Positions 1 to 5,557 of a stretch of DNA of 5,557 bases are shown here, in pieces. The DNA comes from an uncultured Burkholderiales bacterium (GTDB lineage Bacteria; Pseudomonadota; Gammaproteobacteria; Burkholderiales; Burkholderiaceae_C), in NCBI GenBank assembly GCA_937897495.1, contig CALCBL010000204.1, positions 1-5,557 of the forward strand. The letters run 5' to 3'. Position 1 is the first letter of the stretch. Every line of letters begins with the position of its first letter. The notes beneath the pieces are model-generated. The model searched no databases, was not told the origin of the DNA, and was given only the letters and a program-made list of their open reading frames with translations. A program made the position numbers and the translations under genes.

Positions 1-1
1 G

Positions 2-2179
2 CCCAGCATCGACTACGTGGTGACCAAGATACCCCGTTTTGCTTTCGAAAAATTCCCAACAGCCGACAGCCGTCTCACCACCCAAATGAAGTCAGTGGGC
101 GAAGTCATGGCCATGGGCCGCACCTTCCAAGAATCCTTCCAGAAAGCCTTGCGCGGTTTGGAAGTGGGTGTTGATGGTTTGAATGAAAAAACCCAAGACC
201 GCGAAGTGCTGGAAAAAGAATTGGGCGAGCCAGGACCCGATCGCATTTGGTATGTGGGCGATGCCTTCGCCATGGGACTCAGCGTGGATGAGGTGTTCAA
301 CCTCACCAAAATTGACCCTTGGTTCTTGGTGCAAATTGAAGACATCGTGAAGATTGAACTTGAGTTGGAAACCACCAAGCTGCAAGCCATCACCGCTGAT
401 GAATTGCGCGCCTTGAAGAAAAAAGGTTTCTCAGATCGCCGCTTGGCCAAACTGCTTAAAACCACCGAGCATGAAGTGCGCGCTCAGCGTCATGCCATGA
501 ACATTCGGCCGGTTTACAAGCGGGTAGACACCTGCGCTGCTGAGTTCTCTACCGACACGGCTTACATGTATTCCACTTATGAAGACGAGTGCGAAGCAGA
601 ACCCACCACCAACAAAAAGATCATGGTCTTGGGTGGCGGCCCGAACCGCATTGGCCAGGGCATTGAGTTTGACTATTGCTGCGTGCACGCCGCCTTGGCC
701 ATGCGCGAAGATGGCTACGAAACCATCATGGTCAACTGCAACCCCGAAACAGTTTCAACAGACTACGACACCTCAGACCGCTTGTATTTCGAGCCACTCA
801 CTTTGGAAGATGTGCTTGAAATTGTGGACAAAGAAAAGCCATTGGGTGTGATCGTTCAGTATGGGGGTCAAACACCTTTGAAGTTGGCGCTGGGCTTAGA
901 AGCCGCTGGCGTGCCCATCATTGGCACCAGCCCCGACATGATTGACGCGGCAGAAGACCGCGAGCGTTTTCAAAAGTTGTTGCACGAGTTGGGTTTGCGT
1001 CAGCCGCCCAATGCCACTGCGCGCACAGAACCAGAAGCCTTGGAAAAAGCAGCTGCCCTTGGTTACCCCTTGGTGGTTCGCCCCAGCTACGTACTGGGCG
1101 GTCGTGCCATGGAAATTGTTCACGAGCAGCGCGACCTTGAGCGCTACATGCGCGAAGCGGTGAAGGTCAGCAACGACTCTCCCGTGTTGCTCGATCGTTT
1201 CTTGAACGACGCCATTGAGTGCGATGTTGATTGCATTCGCGACCCTGAAGGCAAAACCTTCATTGGCGGCGTCATGGAGCACATTGAACAAGCCGGCGTG
1301 CACAGCGGTGACTCGGCATGCTCCTTGCCACCTTACAGCTTAAGCGCGGCCACCGTGGACGAGCTGAAAAGACAAACTGCCGCCATGGCGGGCGCCTTAA
1401 GTGTCGTGGGCTTGATGAATGTGCAGTTTGCCATTCAACACGTTGACGGCAAAGATGTCATTTATGTGTTGGAAGTTAACCCCCGCGCTTCCCGCACGGT
1501 GCCTTATGTGTCCAAGGCCACAGGCATTCAATTGGCCAAAGTGGCGGCACGCTGCATGGCCGGCCAAAGCTTGGCATCACAGGGCATTACCAAAGAAGTC
1601 ACGCCCCCTTATTTCAGTGTCAAGGAAGCGGTGTTCCCGTTTGTGAAATTTCCTGGCGTAGACACCATTCTGGGCCCCGAAATGAAGTCCACCGGTGAAG
1701 TCATGGGTGTGGGTAAAACCTTTGGCGAAGCATTTGTCAAAAGCCAAATGGGTGCCGGCACCAAGCTGCCACGAGAGGGTAAAGTATTCCTCACGGTGAA
1801 GAACAATGACAAGCAGCGCGCTGTGAAAATCGCACGCGATTTGGTAGCGCAGGGCTTTGAAATTTTTGCGACCAAAGGCACAGCGGCCGCCATTGCGGCA
1901 GAAGGCGTTGCGGTTCAGGCGGTTAACAAAGTCACAGAAGGACGCCCGCACATTGTGGACATGATCAAGAACAAGGAAATTGCCTTGGTCATTAACACGG
2001 TGGAAGAGCGCCGCAATGCCATTTCCGATTCCAGAGCCATTCGCACATCAGCGCTCTTGGCAAGGGTGACCACCTTCACTACAATTGCCGGCGCTGAAGC
2101 TGCGGTTGAAGGCATGAAATACATCGACAATTTGGACGTTATTTCTATTCAAGAAATGCACGCCATGTTGAGCGTCTAA
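2..2179 (+). CDS. carB: Carbamoyl-phosphate synthase large subunit, C-terminal part (5' end outside window)
   Basis: CarB makes carbamoyl phosphate from bicarbonate, two ATP and ammonia supplied by the CarA glutaminase, feeding pyrimidine and arginine synthesis in the cytoplasm. The reading frame is open from the first bases ([13 protein letters not shown]), so the 725 codons seen are the end of a protein of usually about 1070-1080 residues; roughly 350 N-terminal residues, most of the first ATP-grasp domain, are missing. Visible in order are the end of the carboxyphosphate half ([17 protein letters not shown]), the helical oligomerisation region (about nt 170-560), the second pre-ATP-grasp motif [15 protein letters not shown] (about nt 632-676), the second ATP-grasp domain with [14 protein letters not shown] and [18 protein letters not shown] (about nt 1475-1528), and the C-terminal MGS-like allosteric domain (about nt 1787-2160). 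That last domain keeps the Thr, Thr and Lys (codons at 1871, 1880, 1928) that in E. coli CarB contact IMP/UMP. No frameshift or missing motif was seen. greA follows 21 bp later, suggesting cotranscription. Confidence 0.98.
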   Translation, partial: PSIDYVVTKIPRFAFEKFPTADSRLTTQMKSVGEVMAMGRTFQESFQKALRGLEVGVDGLNEKTQDREVLEKELGEPGPDRIWYVGDAFAMGLSVDEVFNLTKIDPWFLVQIEDIVKIELELETTKLQAITADELRALKKKGFSDRRLAKLLKTTEHEVRAQRHAMNIRPVYKRVDTCAAEFSTDTAYMYSTYEDECEAEPTTNKKIMVLGGGPNRIGQGIEFDYCCVHAALAMREDGYETIMVNCNPETVSTDYDTSDRLYFEPLTLEDVLEIVDKEKPLGVIVQYGGQTPLKLALGLEAAGVPIIGTSPDMIDAAEDRERFQKLLHELGLRQPPNATARTEPEALEKAAALGYPLVVRPSYVLGGRAMEIVHEQRDLERYMREAVKVSNDSPVLLDRFLNDAIECDVDCIRDPEGKTFIGGVMEHIEQAGVHSGDSACSLPPYSLSAATVDELKRQTAAMAGALSVVGLMNVQFAIQHVDGKDVIYVLEVNPRASRTVPYVSKATGIQLAKVAARCMAGQSLASQGITKEVTPPYFSVKEAVFPFVKFPGVDTILGPEMKSTGEVMGVGKTFGEAFVKSQMGAGTKLPREGKVFLTVKNNDKQRAVKIARDLVAQGFEIFATKGTAAAIAAEGVAVQAVNKVTEGRPHIVDMIKNKEIALVINTVEERRNAISDSRAIRTSALLARVTTFTTIAGAEAAVEGMKYIDNLDVISIQEMHAMLSV

Positions 2180-2188
2180 AAGAAATAC

Positions 2189-2192
2189 GGAG
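2189..2192 (+). promoter_or_regulatory. Ribosome binding site of greA (supports GTG start)
   Basis: GGAG lies 8 nt before the GTG at 2201, within the 21 bp carB-greA gap. It supports the GTG as the true start, which also gives the family-standard length and N-terminus. No promoter or terminator is evident in this gap, so greA probably rides on the carB transcript. Confidence 0.7.
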
Positions 2193-2200
2193 ACATCCCA

Positions 2201-2677
2201 GTGGCGACCATTCCCATTACCCTTCGCGGTGCTGAAAAGCTCAAAGCTGAATTGCACCAATTGAAAACCGTTGAGCGTCCTTGGGTGATCAACGCCATTG
2301 CCGAAGCCCGGGCGCAAGGCGACTTGAGTGAAAACGCTGAGTACGACGCTGCCAAAGACCGTCAAGGTTTTGTAGAAGGCCGCATTCAAGAAGTCGAAGG
2401 CAAACTTTCTGCAGCTCAAATCATCGACCCTGCTTCGGTGGATGCCGGTGGTCGTGTTGTGTTTGGTGCCACTGTCGAGTTGGAAGAGGTAAGCTCGGGT
2501 GAGGTGGTCAAGTACCAAATTGTGGGCGAAGACGAAGCCGATCTCAAGTTGGGCTTGATCAACATCAGCAGCCCCATTGCGCGCGCACTCATTGGCAAAG
2601 AAGAGGGCGATGTGGCTGTGTTTCAAGCACCTGGTGGCGAGAAGCGTTATGAAATTGTGGCGGTGTCTTACATCTAA
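2201..2677 (+). CDS. greA: Transcription elongation factor GreA
   Basis: GreA enters the secondary channel of RNA polymerase and stimulates cleavage of the backtracked RNA 3' end, rescuing arrested elongation complexes. The product is 158 residues, the same length as E. coli GreA, and collinear with it from [18 protein letters not shown] to the end. Residues 1 to about 75 form the N-terminal antiparallel coiled coil; its tip carries GDLSENAEY (40-48) with the two acidic residues, Asp41 and Glu44, that position the catalytic metal. The rest is the C-terminal FKBP-like domain, with the family signatures [44 protein letters not shown] and [11 protein letters not shown] (each read as part of the continuous domain). 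The start is GTG, preceded by GGAG. The gene sits directly after carB and ends 18 bp before a hairpin terminator. Nothing is missing or unusual apart from the GTG start. Confidence 0.97.
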   Translation: MATIPITLRGAEKLKAELHQLKTVERPWVINAIAEARAQGDLSENAEYDAAKDRQGFVEGRIQEVEGKLSAAQIIDPASVDAGGRVVFGATVELEEVSSGEVVKYQIVGEDEADLKLGLINISSPIARALIGKEEGDVAVFQAPGGEKRYEIVAVSYI

Positions 2678-2695
2678 GAACGCGCAACTTCATTC

Positions 2696-2725
2696 AAAAA
2701 GGCGTTCATTGCAACGCCTTTTTTT
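2696..2725. terminator. Bidirectional rho-independent terminator between convergent genes
   Basis: An inverted repeat pairs 2696-2706 (AAAAAGGCGTT) with 2713-2723 (AACGCCTTTTT) around a 6-nt loop. On the plus strand the stem runs into seven T (2719-2725), ending the carB-greA transcript. On the minus strand the A-run at 2696-2700 becomes five T, so the same hairpin can end the converging unit, whose stop codon is at 2733-2731, only 7 nt from the stem. Confidence 0.88.
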
Positions 2726-2730
2726 GTGTT

Positions 2731-3465
2731 CTATTCTTTCCAATGCTCGGCCACCCAAAGCGCTGGCTTGATGAACCTGAATTTTCGATTGCGCTTGCCG
2801 GCCAAGGCATCGGGCGGATTGCACTCACCATGAAAAATCACGATGCGAGCATCGGTTGGAATGTGTGGGGCCGTCCAATAGTTGGTGGGCCACCTTGGAA
2901 TGCTGTGGTATTTGAAACTGGGGCACCACTCTGAGGGCCAGTAAGCCAGATGGCCTAGACGGTTCATGTAGTCTGAGAGATAGGCCTGTTCATTTCTGAA
3001 TTGTTGGCGAATACTTTCAAAATGATGCCGGAAGTATTCGAGCACCTCTGGGTGTGCACCCAACTCATAACGGTAGACCGAAGAGTTACCGGTAATTCGC
3101 CAAGGTCGTTTGTAATCGTGAATGATCATGAACTTGCCAGGCACTTCGAAGAACCCATCGAGGCTACCTGTAATGACCACATCGACATCTAAAAACAAGG
3201 CGGTGCCGGTCAGGCCATGCAGGTCTTTGGTGAAGGAGGCCAGTTTGGTCCAGCCTCGTTCGGGAATGCCTGGCGGTAAATCCAATGCAGGTATAGGCAA
3301 GCACTGAACTTCGCTGCGAATGCCCTTGGCATCGTCGGTGAGGCAGACCATGTTGAAGACGCCCGTGAGGTGCCTTCGCACCATGGCGTACAAGCGGTTG
3401 ACATACTCGGGTCCATACTTGGTGCCCCACTTCATGCAAATGATGTGACGTTGGGAGGTCTGCAT
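2731..3465 (-). CDS. GT-A-fold glycosyltransferase-like protein, substrate unknown
   Basis: This is a 244-residue protein with no signal peptide or membrane segment, so probably cytosolic. It has features of a small GT-A (GT8-like) nucleotide-sugar transferase: an N-terminal beta-strand region (IICMKWGTKYGPEYVNRLY, then FNMVCLTDD), the WTKLASF segment (about 72-78), a metal-binding-type DxD inside LFLDVDVVITGSLD (Asp93 and Asp95), the acidic NEQAYLSDYM segment (about 158-167), and a late His in IVIFHGECNPPDAL (about 209-221) placed like the metal-binding His of GT8 enzymes. Donor and acceptor cannot be read from the sequence. I chose ATG at 3465 because a weak AAGA lies 8 nt upstream; a GTG two codons earlier (3471) is the alternative. 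The gene begins 15 bp after the yhbY stop and is probably cotranscribed with yhbY. The family resemblance is motif-level recognition, not an alignment, so the glycosyltransferase call is moderate while the gene itself is well supported by its length, compact fit and terminator. Confidence 0.8.
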   Translation of the reverse strand: MQTSQRHIICMKWGTKYGPEYVNRLYAMVRRHLTGVFNMVCLTDDAKGIRSEVQCLPIPALDLPPGIPERGWTKLASFTKDLHGLTGTALFLDVDVVITGSLDGFFEVPGKFMIIHDYKRPWRITGNSSVYRYELGAHPEVLEYFRHHFESIRQQFRNEQAYLSDYMNRLGHLAYWPSEWCPSFKYHSIPRWPTNYWTAPHIPTDARIVIFHGECNPPDALAGKRNRKFRFIKPALWVAEHWKE

Positions 3466-3480
3466 GGACACTGTCTTGGC

Positions 3481-3954
3481 TTAGGCTTGATTGCGCTTTT
3501 TGATCGACTTTTGTTTCACTTTGGCGCGCTTGACTTGGCCGCCCGATGTCAGGCGCTGATTGCCCAAGACGCGCAAAGTTTTAACCTCAGGCCGTTGGCC
3601 ACCGCGACTGCTGTACTTTAAGACCTTAAAATCACGGGGTCCGGCCATGCGATCTTCGGAAACAGATTTTTCCTTTTCCGGCAAGGGGCGCCAAAGCACC
3701 AGCAATTTACCGATGTGCTGTATGGGCGCTGCGCTCAAGTCATCGGCCAGTTGGTTGTACATGGCTTCGCGGGCAGCACGGTCGTCACCCAGAACACGAA
3801 TTTTGATCAGGCCGTGAGCTTTGAGGGCCGCGTCTGTTTCTTTGACAACAGCAGGCGTGAGGCCGTCGTTGCCAATCATGACAACGGGGTCGAGGTGGTG
3901 CGCTTCGGCTCGGTGAACCTTGCGTTGGGCGGGAGTCAATTGAATTTGGGGCAT
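3481..3954 (-). CDS. yhbY: YhbY family RNA-binding (CRM domain) protein with long basic C-terminal tail
   Basis: YhbY proteins carry a single CRM domain and associate with pre-50S ribosomal particles, so this protein likely acts in large-subunit assembly. The 157-residue product begins [21 protein letters not shown]; the CRM domain spans about residues 5-92 and contains the loop GNDG (28-31), the family's GxxG RNA-binding motif, followed by [20 protein letters not shown] and ending [14 protein letters not shown]. coli YhbY is only about 97 residues; here a further 65 residues (93-157) form a low-complexity, strongly basic tail ending [17 protein letters not shown], which probably adds RNA contacts. 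The ATG at 3954 is preferred over a longer frame from 4044, because it has an AGGGA ribosome site and starts at the conserved domain; the extension would run antisense through the rlmE start. The gene diverges from rlmE and leads into the glycosyltransferase-like gene. Confidence 0.93.
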   Translation of the reverse strand: MPQIQLTPAQRKVHRAEAHHLDPVVMIGNDGLTPAVVKETDAALKAHGLIKIRVLGDDRAAREAMYNQLADDLSAAPIQHIGKLLVLWRPLPEKEKSVSEDRMAGPRDFKVLKYSSRGGQRPEVKTLRVLGNQRLTSGGQVKRAKVKQKSIKKRNQA

Positions 3955-3959
3955 AGCGC

Positions 3960-3965
3960 TATTAT
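3960..3965 (+). promoter_or_regulatory. Possible -10 element for rlmE
   Basis: TATTAT matches the sigma-70 -10 consensus at five of six positions and would start transcription about 14 nt before the rlmE ATG. The nearest -35-like hexamer, TTGAAT at 3940-3945 inside yhbY, is only 14 nt away, shorter than the usual 16-18, so the promoter is weakly supported. The start-to-start gap is so short that at least one of the two divergent promoters must lie inside a coding region. Confidence 0.3.
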
Positions 3966-3969
3966 CCCT
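3965..3969 (-). promoter_or_regulatory. Ribosome binding site of yhbY
   Basis: Read on the minus strand this is AGGGA, 10 nt before the ATG at 3954. It fixes the yhbY start at 3954 rather than at the in-frame codon at 4044. It lies in the 31 bp yhbY-rlmE gap, beside the rlmE site GGAAG (3978-3982, plus strand). Confidence 0.6.
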
Positions 3970-3985
3970 GCTTGAACGGAAGATC

Positions 3986-4666
3986 ATGAAAGTAAAAACC
4001 AAAAGTAAAAAAGTCAACAAGTCGTGGTTGAACGACCACGTCAATGACCCCTATGTCAAGTTGGCCAAAAGAGAGGGCTATCGGGCGAGGGCGGCCTATA
4101 AACTGAAAGAAATTGACGAAACTTTTGGCCTCATCAAACCAGGCAATCTGGTCGTTGACTTGGGCTCAGCGCCTGGGGCCTGGAGTCAATATGTTCGGCG
4201 CAAACTGTCGCCTGGGGGCGCGGCGGTGGGTGATTTGAACGGCACCATCTTGGCTGTGGACCTGTTGCCCATGGAGCCCGTTGAAGGCGTCCACTTCATT
4301 CAGGGTGACTTTACGCAAGCCGACGTGCTGGCCCAAGTTCAAGCCATTGTGGGCGATCGGCCTGTCGATGTGGTGGTGTCTGACATGGCGCCCAATCTGT
4401 CGGGCATTGATTCTGTGGATGCTGCAAGAATTACACACCTGGTTGAATTGGCGGTTGAATTTGCTCAAATGCACCTGAAGCCGCAAGGGGCCTTGGTGGT
4501 GAAGGTCTTTCACGGGAGTGGCTACAGCCAACTGGTGAAGCTGTTCAAGGACTCTTTCAAAACCGTCAAACCGATCAAACCCAAGGCTTCCCGAGACAAA
4601 TCCTCAGAGCAGTTTTTGGTGGGAATTGAACCTAAAAACAGGCCCAGTCCTGCCGAATCGACTTAA
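3986..4666 (+). CDS. rlmE: 23S rRNA (uridine-2552-2'-O)-methyltransferase RlmE
   Basis: RlmE (FtsJ/RrmJ) transfers a methyl group from S-adenosylmethionine to the 2'-OH of U2552 in the A-loop of 23S rRNA, late in 50S assembly. The 226-residue protein has a Lys-rich N-terminus, then the FtsJ Rossmann-fold domain. Motif I is [15 protein letters not shown] (56-70), the SAM site. The catalytic tetrad known from E. coli (K38, D124, K164, E199) is present as Lys39 (in RAAYKLKEI), Asp133 (in [11 protein letters not shown]), Lys173 (in [13 protein letters not shown]) and Glu208 (in SSEQFLVG). Relative to E. coli (209 residues) there is a short Gly-rich insertion around 76-86 ([11 protein letters not shown]), which accounts for the eight-residue shift between the first and later catalytic residues. 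GGAAG lies just before the ATG. The gene diverges from yhbY and precedes ftsH in the same direction, the common rlmE-ftsH pairing. Confidence 0.97.
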   Translation: MKVKTKSKKVNKSWLNDHVNDPYVKLAKREGYRARAAYKLKEIDETFGLIKPGNLVVDLGSAPGAWSQYVRRKLSPGGAAVGDLNGTILAVDLLPMEPVEGVHFIQGDFTQADVLAQVQAIVGDRPVDVVVSDMAPNLSGIDSVDAARITHLVELAVEFAQMHLKPQGALVVKVFHGSGYSQLVKLFKDSFKTVKPIKPKASRDKSSEQFLVGIEPKNRPSPAEST

Positions 4667-4740
4667 TCGCAACGCAGAACATCAAATTTCCTTCTACTTT
4701 TAAGGCTAAGTCAAGGTAAATTGGCCCCACAGCACTTTCA

Positions 4741-4771
4741 AAAGTCTAGAATGTTCATTCATTAGACGTTT
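4741..4771. repeat. Imperfect inverted repeat in the rlmE-ftsH gap
   Basis: GTCTA (4744-4748) pairs with TAGAC (4763-4767) around a 14-nt loop, and AAA (4741-4743) can pair with TTT (4769-4771) past one bulged G. It overlaps TAGAAT (4747-4752), a five-of-six match to a -10 hexamer, and ends shortly before the ftsH ribosome site. It could be an operator, a leader hairpin, or chance. No T-tract follows it, so it is not a terminator. The rest of the 120 bp gap (4667-4786) holds no clear gene, terminator or heat-shock promoter. Confidence 0.3.
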
Positions 4772-4775
4772 AACT

Positions 4776-4780
4776 GGGAG
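4776..4780 (+). promoter_or_regulatory. Ribosome binding site of ftsH (decides TTG start)
   Basis: GGGAG lies 6 nt before the TTG at 4787, ideal spacing. No in-frame ATG or GTG occurs before the first membrane segment, so this site together with the family-typical N-terminus fixes TTG as the start codon. Confidence 0.75.
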
Positions 4781-4786
4781 CTCTTC

Positions 4787-5557
4787 TTGAACAACCCTTG
4801 GTTTTCAAAGATCGCCGTATGGCTTGTGATTGGCATGGTGCTCTTCACTGTATTCAAACAATTCGACAACCGATCGGGTGTCGGCTCAGGTTACTTGGGT
4901 TACTCTGACTTTCTAGAGGAAGTTAGAGGCAACCGCATCAAAACGGCCACCATTCAAGAGGGTCAAGGCGGCACCGAAATTTCAGCCGTCACCACCGACG
5001 ATCGCCGGATCAAAACCACTGCCACCTATTTAGACCGCGGCTTGGTTGGCGACCTCATTGCCAATGGCGTGAAGTTTGATGTGAAACCTCGCGAAGAGGG
5101 TTCCCTGCTCATGAGTTTGCTGGTCAGCTGGGGCCCCATGCTCTTGCTCATTGGTGTTTGGGTTTATTTCATGCGCCAAATGCAAGGCGGCGGCAAAGGC
5201 GGTGCCTTTAGCTTCGGCAAAAGCAAAGCCCGCATGCTCGATGAAAACACCAATCAAGTTACTTTTGCCGATGTAGCAGGTTGCGACGAAGCCAAAGAAG
5301 AAGTGAAAGAAGTCGTCGACTTCTTGAAAGACCCCGCTAGGTTTCAAAAACTCGGTGGCCGAATTCCGCGTGGCTTGCTGTTGGTTGGCCCTCCCGGCAC
5401 CGGTAAAACATTGTTGGCCAAGAGCATTGCAGGCGAGGCCAAGGTGCCTTTCTTCAGCATCTCTGGTTCAGATTTCGTTGAAATGTTTGTGGGTGTGGGT
5501 GCAGCCCGTGTTCGCGATATGTTCGAGAACGCCAAGAAAAATGCACCCTGCATTATT
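4787..5557 (+). CDS. ftsH: ATP-dependent zinc metalloprotease FtsH, N-terminal part (3' end outside window)
   Basis: FtsH is the inner-membrane AAA+ protease that forms hexamers and degrades misassembled membrane proteins and short-lived regulators. The window holds 257 codons, about 40% of a protein of usually 610-650 residues. It starts at TTG ([13 protein letters not shown]), with membrane segment 1 at about 9-23, the small periplasmic domain at about 27-106, segment 2 at about 107-129 ([20 protein letters not shown] onward), then the Gly-rich linker [20 protein letters not shown]. The AAA+ domain opens with [20 protein letters not shown] (158-177) and shows Walker A GPPGTGKT (201-208) and the pore motif MFVGVG (233-238, aromatic Phe234). 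The window ends at NAPCII, just before the expected Walker B; the SRH and the HExxH zinc site lie outside. All motifs present are intact. It follows rlmE by 120 bp with no terminator between, so readthrough and its own promoter are both possible. Confidence 0.97.
   Translation, partial: MNNPWFSKIAVWLVIGMVLFTVFKQFDNRSGVGSGYLGYSDFLEEVRGNRIKTATIQEGQGGTEISAVTTDDRRIKTTATYLDRGLVGDLIANGVKFDVKPREEGSLLMSLLVSWGPMLLLIGVWVYFMRQMQGGGKGGAFSFGKSKARMLDENTNQVTFADVAGCDEAKEEVKEVVDFLKDPARFQKLGGRIPRGLLLVGPPGTGKTLLAKSIAGEAKVPFFSISGSDFVEMFVGVGAARVRDMFENAKKNAPCII

Noticed and set aside
13..465. A 150-codon minus-strand open frame opposite carB
   Set aside because: It is fully covered by conserved CarB coding sequence and its Ser-rich translation has no recognisable motif.
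2048..2626. A 192-codon open frame on the minus strand across the carB end and greA
   Set aside because: It lies antisense to two confidently identified genes and shows no recognisable domain; it is a by-product of their codon bias.
3164..3439. Alternative minus- and plus-strand open frames within the glycosyltransferase-like gene
   Set aside because: They are out-of-frame shadows; only the 2731-3465 frame shows GT-A-type motifs and abuts both yhbY and the terminator.
3961..3966. GATAAT on the minus strand as the -10 box of yhbY
   Set aside because: Transcription would begin at about the yhbY start codon, giving a leaderless message that excludes the visible AGGGA site, and no -35 sits at normal spacing.
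3955..4044. A 30-residue hydrophobic N-terminal extension of YhbY (start at 4044), resembling a membrane anchor
   Set aside because: It is the antisense of the A-rich, Lys-rich start of rlmE, which reads as Phe/Leu on the other strand. The start at 3954 has a ribosome site and matches the CRM-domain N-terminus.
4697..4730. Possible sigma-32 promoter for ftsH (CTTTTAA ... CCCCAC)
   Set aside because: The spacing is about 21 nt instead of 13-15, and both boxes are poor matches to CTTGAAA and CCCCATNT.

Overview
This window looks like ordinary chromosomal housekeeping DNA from a betaproteobacterium, most likely order Burkholderiales and plausibly family Comamonadaceae. The assignment rests on the carB-greA ... 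yhbY / rlmE-ftsH gene order, on the FtsH N-terminus (starting [13 protein letters not shown]) and on moderate-to-high GC coding sequence. The genus cannot be fixed by eye; a lower-GC lineage such as Limnohabitans is only a guess.

Layout: (1) Bases 2-2179, plus strand, hold the C-terminal two thirds of carB, the large subunit of carbamoyl-phosphate synthetase. (2) greA, the transcript-cleavage factor, follows 21 bp later and starts at GTG. (3) A strong hairpin with a T-tract on one strand and an A-tract on the other (2696-2725) separates greA from the genes converging on it. (4) On the minus strand, a small cytosolic GT-A-type glycosyltransferase-like gene (2731-3465) lies downstream of yhbY (3481-3954), which encodes a CRM-domain pre-50S-binding protein with a long basic tail. 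(5) Divergent from yhbY across only 31 bp is rlmE/ftsJ (3986-4666), the 23S rRNA U2552 2'-O-methyltransferase. (6) After a 120 bp gap comes ftsH, starting at TTG (4787) and cut by the window end just before Walker B.

The genes form two plus-strand blocks (carB-greA and rlmE-ftsH) flanking a two-gene minus-strand unit (yhbY then the glycosyltransferase-like gene). YhbY and RlmE both act on the large ribosomal subunit, so their divergent start region could coordinate 50S maturation. FtsH is the membrane quality-control protease commonly adjacent to rlmE. The glycosyltransferase-like gene is the one resident with no obvious functional link to its neighbours.

I see no mobile element, CRISPR array, tRNA, rRNA or defence module, and no convincing new system. 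The findings are modest: the unrelated glycosyltransferase-like gene in a core cluster, the YhbY tail, the compact divergent start region, an inverted repeat upstream of ftsH, and several non-ATG starts.
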